18,648 bases of DNA, taken from NCBI GenBank assembly GCA_003521625.1, contig DPHV01000024.1, positions 96,911-115,558 on the forward strand, written 5' to 3'. A program made the position numbers and the translations under genes. Under the pieces are notes generated by a model. It searched no databases and was not told the DNA's origin. It saw only the letters and a program-made list of their open reading frames with translations. Source of the DNA: Ruminococcus sp. (GTDB lineage Bacteria; Bacillota; Clostridia; Oscillospirales; Acutalibacteraceae). Positions 7,697 through 15,733 of the stretch are shown here, in pieces (position 1 is the first letter of the stretch; every line of letters starts with the position of its first letter).

Positions 7697-10600
7697 TGGG
7701 CAGAGAATGGACTCCCCAACAGCTAAACGCAATCTATGCAACCGACGGCTCGGTACTCGTTTCTGCGGCGGCAGGCTCGGGTAAAACAGCTGTGCTTGTT
7801 GAAAGGGTGATTAATCTTGTTACAAGAAGCGAAAACCCGATTGACGTTGACAGATTGCTCATTGTTACCTTTACAAGAGCCGCCGCCGCTGAAATGCGAC
7901 AGCGAATTTCTCTTGCTCTCAACTCACTTCTTGAAAATGACCCGTACAATCCAAATCTTTTAAAGCAAAAACAGCTTTTGTATACTGCAAGCATTTCTAC
8001 AATTGACAGCTTTTGTTCGGAAATTGTACGTGAATATTTTCACGCACTCGGAGTATCCCGTGACTTCAGAATTGCAGACGAGGGAGAGCTAGACGTATTG
8101 AGAAATACTGCACTTGACAATGCATTCAACTCCTTTTATTCTTCCGACAGTGACGATTTTATTGCCCTGCTCGACGCTTTTTCAAGCAAAGGCGGAGATG
8201 TAAAGCTTCGTGAAACAGTGCTGAAAATTGCTACATTCCTTTCAACACAGCCGTTTCCCGAAAATTGGCTTGAAAATATGCTGTCAGGCTACGGTGAAAA
8301 CTCGGTTGCTGAGTCAATATGGGGCAAAATAATTATTGAATACGCAAAGTCCACTGTTCACCACGCAATAAACCTTACTCAAAACTCGCTTAAGATTCTT
8401 GAAAATGATGCAAAACTACAAAATTCCTTTGCACCGAAAATTGAAGACGACCTCGTTTTTCTTGATAATCTTCTAAAAAAGCTTTACTTAAATTCCTGGA
8501 ACGACATTTGTTCAGCCGCTTTTTCTTTTTCAGCTGGCAGACTTACGCCGCCGAAAGGTTACAAAGACAATCCCATAAAGATTGCCGTTGCAAATAACAG
8601 AGATGAAGTAAAGGACGCAATCAAGTCAGTTCAGCTTTATTTTGCCAACAGCGAGGAAGAAGTACTCTCCGAAATGAAAGAACTGCAAGGTCTTGTCAGT
8701 ACTCTGTTTGACCTTGTGCGTGAATACATAAAGGAATTTGATGCACAGAAAAGCAAAAAGAATGTTCTGTCGTTTTCCGATATTGAGCTTCTCACAGTAA
8801 AATTACTTGCAGAGCCGCTTGATGACGGTTATCGGAAAACTTCCGCCGCAGATGAAATTTCCAACCGCTATGATGCGGTAATAGTAGACGAATTTCAGGA
8901 TGTCAACGATGTTCAGGATTTGATTTTCAAATGCGTAAGCAGGGAAGAGAACAACATTTTTGTCGTTGGTGACGTTAAGCAGAGCATTTACGGATTTCGT
9001 CAGGCAAAGCCGCAGATTTTTATTGACCGCAAAAATTCCTACGAAAAATTTGATGCGGTAAATCCTGCCTATCCTGCAACTATAATTCTCGATAAGAATT
9101 TCAGAAGCAGAAAAGAAGTATGTGATACAGTAAATTTTATCTTCCGAAATCTTATGACAAAGCAGTCTGCGCAAATGGACTACACCGAAGACGAAATGCT
9201 CAACGTAGGTGCAAGCTATCCCGAGAGTACGGATTGTGATTTTGAAATTTCTTTAATAGAAAAATCGGCGTTTGAAGATTACGACTACGCAGAAATAGAG
9301 GCTCGTCATATCGCAAACAAAATTCACTCGATGATGAAATCGGGTTTTCTTGTAAAAGACGGAGAGGTTCAGCGAAAAGCAACCTACGGTGATTTTGCGG
9401 TAATTCTGCGCAGTACCAAAAACACCGCACAAACCTATGTTAAAACGCTTATTGACTGCGGGATCCCTGCCTTCAGCGAGAACAAGGAAAACTCATTTGA
9501 AGCAAAGGAAATAAAGGTAATTTTAAATCTTCTTCGTGTAATTGACAATCCTGCGCTTGATATTCCGCTTTTGTCGGTTATGTGCAGTCCGATTTTCGGC
9601 TTTACTCCAGACGAGCTTTCGCAAATCAGGGCTGATGAGCGTTATTCTAATCTCTATGCGGCTGTGAAAAAATATTCCTCAAAAAGTGAAAAAGCAAGGG
9701 AATTTCTCGCAAAGCTTGAGCAGCTTAAAAACTACTCATATACCTGTTCTGTTGATGACCTTATCGGAAAAATTTACGACTCAACGGCAATTGGTGCAAT
9801 TACCACTGCTGTAAAGGGCGGAGAAGCGCCGATGAGAAATCTCGACCTTTTAAGAATTTATGCAAGGAGCTTTGAATCAAACGGATATAAAACTCTCTCC
9901 GATTTTATTTCTTACATTGATAAGCTTATGGAAAACGGAACACAGCTTCCTGCCGCTTCCTCTGATTCCGACTCACTAAACGGAGTAAGAGTGCTCAGTA
10001 TTCACGCTTCAAAGGGACTTGAATATCCCGTATGCTTTTTGGCTGATACTGCAAAGCAATTCAATAAAACCGACTTGCGCAGTGACGTGCTGATTGACAG
10101 TGTTGCCGGTCTCGGCATAAAAAAGCGAGAGGGAATTTGCCGTTACAATACCTTGCCAAGGCTTGCGGTTGAAATTGAAATTTCACAAAATGAAATTGCC
10201 GAGGAGCTTCGTGTTCTTTACGTGGCGCTGACAAGGGCAAAGGAAAAGCTTATTGCAGTTTGCTCAAAAAAGAACTCTGAAAAGTATCTTTCAAACCTCT
10301 ATTCAAAAATAGTATTCGGTAATATCATCGAGCCTTATTCAGTTGTGAGGTGTTCGAGCATCTCCGACTGGCTGTTGCTTTGTGCGCTCGTGCATTCCTC
10401 GCTTAATGATTTGCGAATGAAAATAAATCCGTCAGCCGAGCCGATTTTGCACAAGGATACTTCTCCCTGGCATTATGAGCTTATTGATAAAGAAGAGTTA
10501 ATTTTCGGCAATACCGTTGATACTTTTGATGAATCGGAAAAAATATTTGAAAATCTCCAAACAAACGACACTTTTAATTATGCCGAGCTTTTAAAATCAA

Positions 10601-11244
10601 ATCTGTCTTTTAAATATAAGAATGCCGATATAATGAATCTTCCTCAAAAGGTAAGTGCCTCACAGATTTCTCACAATGAGAGTGATTATTTTGAGAAGGT
10701 GCTTATGAAACCATCGTTCCTCAACAAAGAAACAGCCGCCGCTGTTGACAGAGGAACTGCTCACCATAAGTTTTTGCAGTATTGCGACTTTTTAAATGCT
10801 AAAGCTAGCCTTGACAACGAGGTTGAAAGACTTAAAAACCTCGGCTTGCTCACAGACAAACAAACCGAGCTGATTGATAAAGCAAAAATTAAAAATCTTC
10901 TCAATTCAGAGCTTGTACAGCGCATAATAAATTCACCGCTTGTATTCCGTGAGGAACAATTCAGCGCAAAGCTTAATCCCTCACTGGTATTTGTTGAATA
11001 CGAAAACGTTGATACAGACGCTGAAATAATAGTTCAGGGTGCAGTTGATGTCGCCTTTGAAGAAAACGGAAAGCTTGTAATTGTCGATTATAAGACCGAC
11101 AGGGTGAAAGACATTTCAAAGATTGCAATTCTTTACAAAAAACAGCTTGAGCTTTACAGACTTGCAATGGAGCAGTCAACAGAAATGACCGTTTCGGAGT
11201 GCATAATCTGCTCGGTACACCTCGGTGAATACATTAAGATATAG
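7696..11244 (+). CDS. addA: ATP-dependent helicase/nuclease subunit A
   Basis: A 1182-residue UvrD-type superfamily 1 helicase fused to a RecB-type nuclease; the motor subunit of AddAB. Motifs in order: WTPQQLNAIYA (Q motif), AAAGSGKTAVLVERV (Walker A, Lys30), VTFTRAAAAEMRQRI (Ia), VDEFQDVND (Walker B, Asp398), GDVKQSIYGFRQAKP (III), LDKNFRSR (IV), VRVLSIHASKGLEYPVCF (V) and LRVLYVALTRAKEKL (VI). The nuclease motifs GAVDVAF (Asp1118) and IVDYKTDRV (Asp1131, Lys1133) are intact, so a dual-nuclease AddAB is predicted. The start is ATG 7696, overlapping the addB stop, with GGAGGTGAG at 7682-7690; GTG 7690 in the same frame lies within that site and is rejected. The gene ends 53 bases before the convergent amylase gene, with a hairpin between them. 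Confidence 0.97.
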   Translation: MGREWTPQQLNAIYATDGSVLVSAAAGSGKTAVLVERVINLVTRSENPIDVDRLLIVTFTRAAAAEMRQRISLALNSLLENDPYNPNLLKQKQLLYTASISTIDSFCSEIVREYFHALGVSRDFRIADEGELDVLRNTALDNAFNSFYSSDSDDFIALLDAFSSKGGDVKLRETVLKIATFLSTQPFPENWLENMLSGYGENSVAESIWGKIIIEYAKSTVHHAINLTQNSLKILENDAKLQNSFAPKIEDDLVFLDNLLKKLYLNSWNDICSAAFSFSAGRLTPPKGYKDNPIKIAVANNRDEVKDAIKSVQLYFANSEEEVLSEMKELQGLVSTLFDLVREYIKEFDAQKSKKNVLSFSDIELLTVKLLAEPLDDGYRKTSAADEISNRYDAVIVDEFQDVNDVQDLIFKCVSREENNIFVVGDVKQSIYGFRQAKPQIFIDRKNSYEKFDAVNPAYPATIILDKNFRSRKEVCDTVNFIFRNLMTKQSAQMDYTEDEMLNVGASYPESTDCDFEISLIEKSAFEDYDYAEIEARHIANKIHSMMKSGFLVKDGEVQRKATYGDFAVILRSTKNTAQTYVKTLIDCGIPAFSENKENSFEAKEIKVILNLLRVIDNPALDIPLLSVMCSPIFGFTPDELSQIRADERYSNLYAAVKKYSSKSEKAREFLAKLEQLKNYSYTCSVDDLIGKIYDSTAIGAITTAVKGGEAPMRNLDLLRIYARSFESNGYKTLSDFISYIDKLMENGTQLPAASSDSDSLNGVRVLSIHASKGLEYPVCFLADTAKQFNKTDLRSDVLIDSVAGLGIKKREGICRYNTLPRLAVEIEISQNEIAEELRVLYVALTRAKEKLIAVCSKKNSEKYLSNLYSKIVFGNIIEPYSVVRCSSISDWLLLCALVHSSLNDLRMKINPSAEPILHKDTSPWHYELIDKEELIFGNTVDTFDESEKIFENLQTNDTFNYAELLKSNLSFKYKNADIMNLPQKVSASQISHNESDYFEKVLMKPSFLNKETAAAVDRGTAHHKFLQYCDFLNAKASLDNEVERLKNLGLLTDKQTELIDKAKIKNLLNSELVQRIINSPLVFREEQFSAKLNPSLVFVEYENVDTDAEIIVQGAVDVAFEENGKLVIVDYKTDRVKDISKIAILYKKQLELYRLAMEQSTEMTVSECIICSVHLGEYIKI

Positions 11245-11247
11245 AAA

Positions 11248-11278
11248 AACAGCCTGCTTTATCTCAAAGCAGGCTGTT
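11248..11278 (-). terminator. Shared terminator hairpin between convergent addA and amylase
   Basis: AACAGCCTGCTTT (11248-11260) and AAAGCAGGCTGTT (11266-11278) form a perfect 13-base-pair stem with a five-base loop. Read on the - strand it is followed by TTTTTC, a good U-tract, so it is primarily the terminator of the amylase gene. On the + strand it starts three bases after the addA stop but is followed only by ACTATATG, so it would be a weaker stop for addA. Confidence 0.85.
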
Positions 11279-11296
11279 ACTATATGCTGTTAAATT

Positions 11297-13528
11297 TTAA
11301 GCCGCAATCATTTTTTGAATTTCGGTTGCGTCCTTTACGTCAATGACGTTGTCACCGTTAACGTCGCTTGCAATAACATCTTCAGCGTTGTTCACGTCAA
11401 TAAACGGCTTTCCGTCTGGATCTTTGATTTCAGCGGTAAATTTCTGAACACAGGTTGCGTCGTTTATGTTAACAATTCCGTCATTGTTAACGTCACCTTT
11501 AAGTCGTGTCGGAACATCAACAACATAGTCGTCAAGTCCGCTTCCGTTGAATATCTTGCTTTCACCTTTTTTGATTTCATATCCAACCTCTGACGGATAC
11601 TGCGTGCCGCTTCCGTTGTTGAAAATAATGTAAGTAGTTGAATAGTCCCAGTCGGGATTTACAACGTAGCCAAACATATCGCCGCCAAGGTCAGTCATTT
11701 CAATACCCGGCCATTCGCCGTTGTTGATAACCTTGCCGCTGTTGTCACGATAGTAAGCATAAACATTTACTTTGTCCCAGTTGTACTTGCTGTTATCAAA
11801 GTAAACGGTAGTTTCACCCTCAATATAAGGTGTTGCAAGCTTTTTAAAAGTGTATGTCTTTGTTGTAGTGTCACCTTCGCTGTTCTTGCCAAACAGTGTG
11901 ATGTCAACACTTTCGTTGTCAGCCATATTTGCACCGATTGTAATTGTGTCGCCTGAAACGTAAGAAACAGGAGCACCGTTGCCGATTTTATATGTAGCTT
12001 CCGTTGTGTTTCTTGCAGTTAAAGTAAGTGTAAGCGTTCCTCTGAACTCACCGCCGTTCTTTGAAAGAGAAACAACAGGTTGTTTAACAAGAGTGCTGTT
12101 GTAAATTACTGCAATAGAATTTGCCTTGACAGTACCGCTCATTTTACCGTCTGTTACGTCAAACAGACCGCCGTATGCTTCGTCAGTGTAAGTTCCGTCT
12201 GCAACTTCTGTTGCACAGTCAAGCACAACGTCTTTGTCAGATGCGTTGATGATTACGGCGCCTGCACTTCCTCTTTCAATCATAAGCAGGCTGTTGTCGC
12301 CTGTCGGATTTGAAAGAGTGTCGGGAAGACCTACCATTGCATTTCTGAACTGGTTAACTGCAACAACCTCAGGATGACAGAAGTTATCGTCACCTGCTTC
12401 ACCTATTTTGTTATTGCCCCACTGATTTTTAGTACTGCTTCCGTCGGGACGGCTGAAAAACAGGGGAGTAGTTTCGCCTCTTGCGGCAATAATAGCCCAT
12501 GCCTGTCTGATGTCAAGATTATCAAGCTGTGACCATGTGCCGTCGCCTGTGTAGTTATCGTGTGACTCAACCCATGTTACAAGCTTGTTGTTAGGTGCAC
12601 CGTCAGAACGGTAGTCAGTAAGATTTTCAGCATTGAAGCTGTCGTTTTTAGCCGCATCTCTGATTACACTGCCGTAAGATGAAGCTGTAACGCTCATATA
12701 TTCTGCGTAGTCGGCAGTACGACTGCCTCTGTCCTGCAAAATTTCACCGTACTGAAATTCTGAACCGTTGTCAAGAATTGTAGGCCAGAAATCACTTGAA
12801 AAGTCCTTGCCGTTTTCAGGCTTTTCATCAGGTAACTCAATATGCTTTGCAGCGTCATATCTGAAACCGCTTGCACCTGCGCTTACACAGCTTTTGAGGT
12901 AATCAAGAATCATATTCTGAACATTTTTATTCTGTGTGTTGAGATCCTTTAAGTTGAGCAGTTCGCCCTGTGTACACTGATAGCGGTTGTTGTAGTCGCC
13001 GATTCCAAAAGAATCGTGGAAAGCACCGCCCTCAATGTTCTTGATTGTTGAAGAAATTGCATTGTAGTCGCTTGAACAGTGATTTGCCACAACGTCAACA
13101 ATAATATGTATTCCGTATTCTTTTGCCTCACTGCAAAGTGCTTTGAATTCTTCGAGCGTTCCGAGCTGATAGTTGCCGATTGTATAGAGAGTCGGCTGAT
13201 AGTGGTAGTACCATTTACCGTTGCCCATAAGCTCCATACCGCCGTTGTCACCGACCTTACACTCGTTGATCGGCGAGGTCTGTACGGATGTATAGCCTGC
13301 CTCGGCAATTTTAGGAAGATTTTCCTTGATAGTGTTAAAGCTCCAGCACCAGGCGTGAAGGATTACACCGTCGCTGATTTTTTCCGTAAGTCCATACGGG
13401 TTCGATTGCGTTGCTCCGCTTGTCTGCACTGACTCGGTTTCGGCGGCAAATGCTGAAAATGAAAATGCCGAAAAAGCCATCAAAGATGATAAAGCGACAG
13501 ACAGCGTTCTTTTGAATAATTTTTTCAC
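11297..13528 (-). CDS. Secreted GH13 alpha-amylase with starch-binding module and type I dockerin
   Basis: A 743-residue modular enzyme that hydrolyses alpha-1,4 bonds in starch outside the cell. Residues 1-28 (KKLFKRTLSVAL...FSAFA) are a signal peptide. The GH13 barrel, residues about 50-400, has region I DVVANH (145-150), region II GFRYDAAKHI with nucleophile Asp225, region III YGEI with acid/base Glu262, and region IV VESHDN with Asp324. A C-terminal beta domain is followed by an Fn3/chitobiase-like spacer (about 484-564), a CBM26-like starch-binding module (about 570-673; TTVYFDNSKYNWDKVNVYAY) and a dockerin (about 676-743) with two calcium loops, GDVNNDGIVNINDA and SDVNGDNVIDVKDA. The start is GTG 13528, preceded by AAAGGAG; an ATG at 13579 would lie on the promoter -35. 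The dockerin predicts attachment to a cohesin scaffold, as in the Ruminococcus bromii amylosome; the partner is not here. The CBM family is my best reading. Confidence 0.95.
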   Translation of the reverse strand: MKKLFKRTLSVALSSLMAFSAFSFSAFAAETESVQTSGATQSNPYGLTEKISDGVILHAWCWSFNTIKENLPKIAEAGYTSVQTSPINECKVGDNGGMELMGNGKWYYHYQPTLYTIGNYQLGTLEEFKALCSEAKEYGIHIIVDVVANHCSSDYNAISSTIKNIEGGAFHDSFGIGDYNNRYQCTQGELLNLKDLNTQNKNVQNMILDYLKSCVSAGASGFRYDAAKHIELPDEKPENGKDFSSDFWPTILDNGSEFQYGEILQDRGSRTADYAEYMSVTASSYGSVIRDAAKNDSFNAENLTDYRSDGAPNNKLVTWVESHDNYTGDGTWSQLDNLDIRQAWAIIAARGETTPLFFSRPDGSSTKNQWGNNKIGEAGDDNFCHPEVVAVNQFRNAMVGLPDTLSNPTGDNSLLMIERGSAGAVIINASDKDVVLDCATEVADGTYTDEAYGGLFDVTDGKMSGTVKANSIAVIYNSTLVKQPVVSLSKNGGEFRGTLTLTLTARNTTEATYKIGNGAPVSYVSGDTITIGANMADNESVDITLFGKNSEGDTTTKTYTFKKLATPYIEGETTVYFDNSKYNWDKVNVYAYYRDNSGKVINNGEWPGIEMTDLGGDMFGYVVNPDWDYSTTYIIFNNGSGTQYPSEVGYEIKKGESKIFNGSGLDDYVVDVPTRLKGDVNNDGIVNINDATCVQKFTAEIKDPDGKPFIDVNNAEDVIASDVNGDNVIDVKDATEIQKMIAA

Positions 13529-13550
13529 GTTAAAAACTCCTTTCAGTAAT

Positions 13551-13579
13551 AGTATAAAAAAATAATAACATTTAGTCAA
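13551..13579 (-). promoter_or_regulatory. Sigma-A promoter of the amylase gene
   Basis: On the - strand TTGACT (13579-13574) and TATACT (13556-13551) are separated by exactly 17 bases, each five of six to consensus. Transcription should begin near 13544, giving a very short leader of about 16 bases with AAAGGAG immediately inside it and GTG at 13528. No operator-like palindrome or catabolite-response site is obvious nearby. Confidence 0.8.
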
Positions 13580-13598
13580 TGGTATTTTTATAAAAAAT

Positions 13599-13630
13599 AA
13601 AAATCACCCTGAAAAAACAGAGTGATTTTT
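13599..13630 (-). terminator. Rho-independent terminator after the DUF308 gene
   Basis: On the - strand AAAAATCACTCTG, a TTTTTT loop and CAGGGTGATTTTT form a 13-pair stem, with one U-G wobble, followed by ATTTTTTAT. It begins 13 bases after the stop of the membrane-protein gene. The wobble becomes an A-C mismatch on the + strand, so it is oriented for the - strand transcript and insulates the downstream amylase promoter. Confidence 0.85.
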
Positions 13631-13642
13631 TGAACTTAATTA

Positions 13643-14254
13643 TTAAAAAACATCGGTTGCTTCAACGTCAATCATTTTATTGTCTTTACGGCTTTTGGTA
13701 TAATGACTGAACAATCCGATTATCGAAAGTCCCGAAATGCCCTCATAAATCATTATAATTCCTAAAAGAAAAATTAAGAAGTCGCCGAAAAAGCCGGGGA
13801 AGAAGATTGTGCATAAACCGAGAATTATTACGGAAACCGAAACCGCCGTGCATATCCACCAATGTTTCATTCCCAACGCCTTAAGCTGAAATGAGTGTTT
13901 TATGTCCATAAGGCTGTCTATTATGATAATAATGCCAATGGTTACAAAAATTATATTCACAATTATGCTCGGTGAAAAAAGTGTAAATATTCCGAAAGCA
14001 GTGGCAAGCACACCGATAATCAGCTCGAAATACAATCCGAATTCCTTGTTAATAAAAAACGAGATTATGTTAAAAAGACCGTAAACCGTCAGTACAATTC
14101 CAAGCGTGTAGCAAAGCACATCGCTGATTGACTTTGGAAACAACATCATAATAAAGCCTAAAACAAGATAGGCGAGAGAGGCGATGATTGCCGTACTTGC
14201 GGCGCTTTTTTCCTTATTAAAAATGTTCTTTTTCTTTGCAGATTTTTTATCCAT
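13643..14254 (-). CDS. DUF308/HdeD-like integral membrane protein
   Basis: A 203-residue membrane protein. A basic, lysine-rich N-terminus (KKSAKKKNIFNKEK) precedes about six hydrophobic segments arranged as pairs: STAIIASLAYLVLGFIMMLF, VLCYTLGIVLTVYGLFNIIS, LIIGVLATAFGIFTLF, IVNIIFVTIGIIIIIDSLMD, SVSVIILGLCTIFFPGFFG and FLIFLLGIIMIYEGISGLS. The repeated pattern of a helix ending in FP or SP, followed by a G(I/T)xxxxxGxxxI helix, is characteristic of the HdeD/DUF308 family, whose biochemical role in Firmicutes is unknown. The C-terminus is a short charged tail. The start ATG at 14254 has GAGGG seven bases upstream, which touches the pyrB stop; the genes are 10 bases apart, so translation is likely coupled to pyrB. 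No link between this protein and pyrimidine synthesis is known to me. Confidence 0.85.
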   Translation of the reverse strand: MDKKSAKKKNIFNKEKSAASTAIIASLAYLVLGFIMMLFPKSISDVLCYTLGIVLTVYGLFNIISFFINKEFGLYFELIIGVLATAFGIFTLFSPSIIVNIIFVTIGIIIIIDSLMDIKHSFQLKALGMKHWWICTAVSVSVIILGLCTIFFPGFFGDFLIFLLGIIMIYEGISGLSIIGLFSHYTKSRKDNKMIDVEATDVF

Positions 14255-14264
14255 ACTTTTACCC

Positions 14265-15332
14265 TCAATCTATTCGTTTGTCGCAGAAATCGCACATTGT
14301 CATTCCAAGCTTTTCATAGCTTAAATTCGGCAGATAATCTTCGGTTTGAGTAATACATTTTGGATTTGTGCACCTGTGCTCAACTGTCTTTGTATCTCTT
14401 GTTGCAATTGTAAAATCCTCGTCCTGCAACAGCATAAGAATAAGCGCCATTCTGCCGTACATTCCGTACTGAGCCTGCTTAAAGTAAAGCGCCCTCGGGT
14501 CGTCATCAATGTCAACCGTAATTTCGTTTACCCTCGGAAGCGGATGAAGAATAATCATATCTTCTCTTGCCTTGCCAAGCTTTTCTCTGTCAAGGACAAA
14601 CACATTTTTCTGTGCTTCGTATTCTTCGTCGCTCTTAAAACGCTCACGCTGGATTCTCGTCATATAAAGCACATCAAGTTCAGTGATTGCGTCAGCAAGA
14701 CTGTTTGCGATTTCGTACTTACATCCGTTCTTTTCGAGAATATCAATAATATAAAGCGGCACACTTAATTCTTTTGTAGAAATAAGTACAAATGAATTAT
14801 TGTTATATTTTGCAAGAGTCTTAATCAGAGAATGAACGGTTCTGCCGTTAAGCAAATCACCGCATACGCCGATTTTAAGATTATCAAGTCTGCCTTTTTC
14901 ACAGCTCAGAGTAACAATATCGGTCAATGTCTGTGTGGGGTGGAGGTGACCGCCGTCGCCGCAGTTGATTACAGGAACATCAGCATACAGAGATGACGCC
15001 ATAGCCGTACCCTCAATCGGGTGTCTTATTGCAATTATATCGGCATAGCCGCTTATAACCTTAATAGTGTCTTTCAGGCTTTCACCCTTTGCAACCGAAG
15101 AATTCATAGGGTTGTCAAAGCCTATAGTACGTCCTCCAAGCTTCAGCATAGCTGTCTGAAACGACATCTGTGTTCTTGTGCTCGGCTCATAGAAAAGCGT
15201 AGCAAGAATTTTTCCGTCGCAGGCGTGCCTGTAATCGGCAGGGCTTTGCATAATTTTCTTTGCTTTTCTGATGATTTTGTCAATCTGTTCGGGTGACATA
15301 GCCTCAAGGTCAATCAAATTTTTGTTAGTCAT
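14265..15332 (-). CDS. pyrB: Aspartate carbamoyltransferase with C-terminal PyrI-type zinc ribbon
   Basis: A 355-residue ATCase, which makes N-carbamoyl-aspartate in the committed step of pyrimidine synthesis. Catalytic-chain motifs are all present: FYEPSTRTQMSF (STRT at 51-54, carbamoyl-phosphate site), VAKGESLKDT with the loop lysine, HPTQTLTDI (131-134), TRIQRERF and LHPLPRVNEI. About 45 residues follow the usual end: CTNPKCI then, 20 residues on, CDFC (Cys321, 326, 347, 350). The CX4C-X20-CX2C spacing and the CxNxxCI motif closely match the zinc domain of the PyrI regulatory chain, but PyrI's nucleotide-binding domain is absent and no pyrI follows. The start is uncertain: ATG 15332 best fits family N-termini, but ATG 15362 and GTG 15380 are in frame, and none has a good ribosome binding site. 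The next gene, 10 bases downstream, is a DUF308 membrane protein. Confidence 0.93.
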   Translation of the reverse strand: MTNKNLIDLEAMSPEQIDKIIRKAKKIMQSPADYRHACDGKILATLFYEPSTRTQMSFQTAMLKLGGRTIGFDNPMNSSVAKGESLKDTIKVISGYADIIAIRHPIEGTAMASSLYADVPVINCGDGGHLHPTQTLTDIVTLSCEKGRLDNLKIGVCGDLLNGRTVHSLIKTLAKYNNNSFVLISTKELSVPLYIIDILEKNGCKYEIANSLADAITELDVLYMTRIQRERFKSDEEYEAQKNVFVLDREKLGKAREDMIILHPLPRVNEITVDIDDDPRALYFKQAQYGMYGRMALILMLLQDEDFTIATRDTKTVEHRCTNPKCITQTEDYLPNLSYEKLGMTMCDFCDKRID

Positions 15333-15453
15333 AAAACCACAGCTTTCATTGATTTTTTCCATTTTACCAAAATTTCGCACAATTTTAATATATCTAAAAG
15401 AAAAATGAAATATAATTCTGTTAATTAAGTATCTATCAAATGAGAAATTATAC
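15333..15453 (-). promoter_or_regulatory. pyrB upstream region, promoter not resolved
   Basis: This AT-rich divergent region must hold the pyrB promoter. Candidates on the - strand are TATAAT at 15452-15447, perfect but without a good -35, and TTGATA at 15439-15434 with TATATT at 15414-15409 at a long 19-base spacing. I saw no PyrR-type attenuator with antiterminator and terminator hairpins, and no upstream open frame suggesting leader-peptide control. Confidence 0.3.
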
Positions 15454-15482
15454 TTGATTTTTTATTTTTATTAGTGTATAAT
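15454..15482 (+). promoter_or_regulatory. Sigma-A promoter of the tRNA-Leu gene
   Basis: TTGATT at 15454-15459 and a perfect TATAAT at 15477-15482 are separated by 17 bases. Predicted initiation falls about 6-8 bases before the mature tRNA end at 15496, so the precursor would have a very short 5' leader. Confidence 0.8.
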
Positions 15483-15495
15483 ATCAAATGCATTA

Positions 15496-15582
15496 GCCGG
15501 TGTGATGGAATTGGCAGACGTGACGGACTCAAAATCCGTTGATGGCGACATCGTGCGGGTTCGAGTCCCGCCACCGGCACCA
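15496..15582 (+). tRNA. tRNA-Leu (anticodon CAA)
   Basis: A complete 87-base class II tRNA. The acceptor stem GCCGGTG (15496-15502) pairs with CACCGGC (15572-15578), followed by discriminator A and an encoded CCA (15580-15582). The anticodon stem ACGGA/TCCGT (15523-15527 with 15535-15539) encloses the loop CTCAAAA, giving anticodon CAA at 15530-15532, which reads the UUG leucine codon. A long variable arm with GATG/CATC stem and GCGA loop is diagnostic of leucine/serine-type tRNAs, and the T arm CGGGTTCGAGTCCCG is normal. It has its own promoter and terminator, so it is a monocistronic gene. Confidence 0.97.
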
Positions 15583-15612
15583 AAGCACTCACTTAGCGTG
15601 AGTGCTTTTTTA
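15583..15612 (+). terminator. Rho-independent terminator of tRNA-Leu
   Basis: AAGCACTCAC and GTGAGTGCTT form a perfect stem with a five-base TTAGC loop, followed by a run of T. It begins directly after the encoded CCA, so the tRNA 3' trailer is little more than the terminator itself. Confidence 0.92.
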
Positions 15613-15656
15613 TGTTTTAAATACAGTTCAATCTCCTAAAAAATAACCTGATTTTC

Positions 15657-15685
15657 AAAAATTTTAAAAAAATTTGTAAAAATTT
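15657..15685 (+). promoter_or_regulatory. Phased A-tracts upstream of the purC promoter
   Basis: Three A-tracts with A-to-T junctions, AAAAATTTT, AAAAAAATTT and AAAAATTT, are centred near 15661, 15672 and 15682, 10 to 11 bases apart, i.e. one helical turn. Such phasing gives intrinsic DNA bending, and the position just upstream of the -35 at 15705 is where UP-element-type or bend-assisted activation occurs. The tracts are seen directly; a role in purC expression is inference. Confidence 0.45.
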
Positions 15686-15704
15686 ATTTTTAATTCTAAT
15701 ATGG

Positions 15705-15733
15705 TTGCTTATTTTCAAAATCTATATTATAAT
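15705..15733 (+). promoter_or_regulatory. Sigma-A promoter of the purC-purF-purB operon
   Basis: TTGCTT at 15705-15710 and a perfect TATAAT at 15728-15733 are 17 bases apart. Initiation near 15740 gives a leader of about 70 bases. The leader is too short for a purine riboswitch aptamer plus expression platform. It contains GGCTTTT (15758-15764) and AAAAGCC (15784-15790), which can pair over a 19-base loop just before the ribosome binding site at 15797-15802. Confidence 0.75.

Noticed and set aside
11248..11278. Hairpin read mainly as the addA terminator
   Set aside because: The + strand side lacks a T-run, while the - strand side has TTTTTC, so it is assigned primarily to the amylase gene.
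13079..13432. A 117-codon open frame on the + strand opposite the amylase signal and catalytic region
   Set aside because: It lies wholly inside a well-supported gene, has cysteine-rich shadow composition and no ribosome binding site.
13529..13579. A 17-residue N-terminal extension of the amylase starting at ATG 13579
   Set aside because: The ATG lies at the -35 of a clear promoter and would not be in the transcript; GTG 13528 has AAAGGAG and gives a normal signal peptide.
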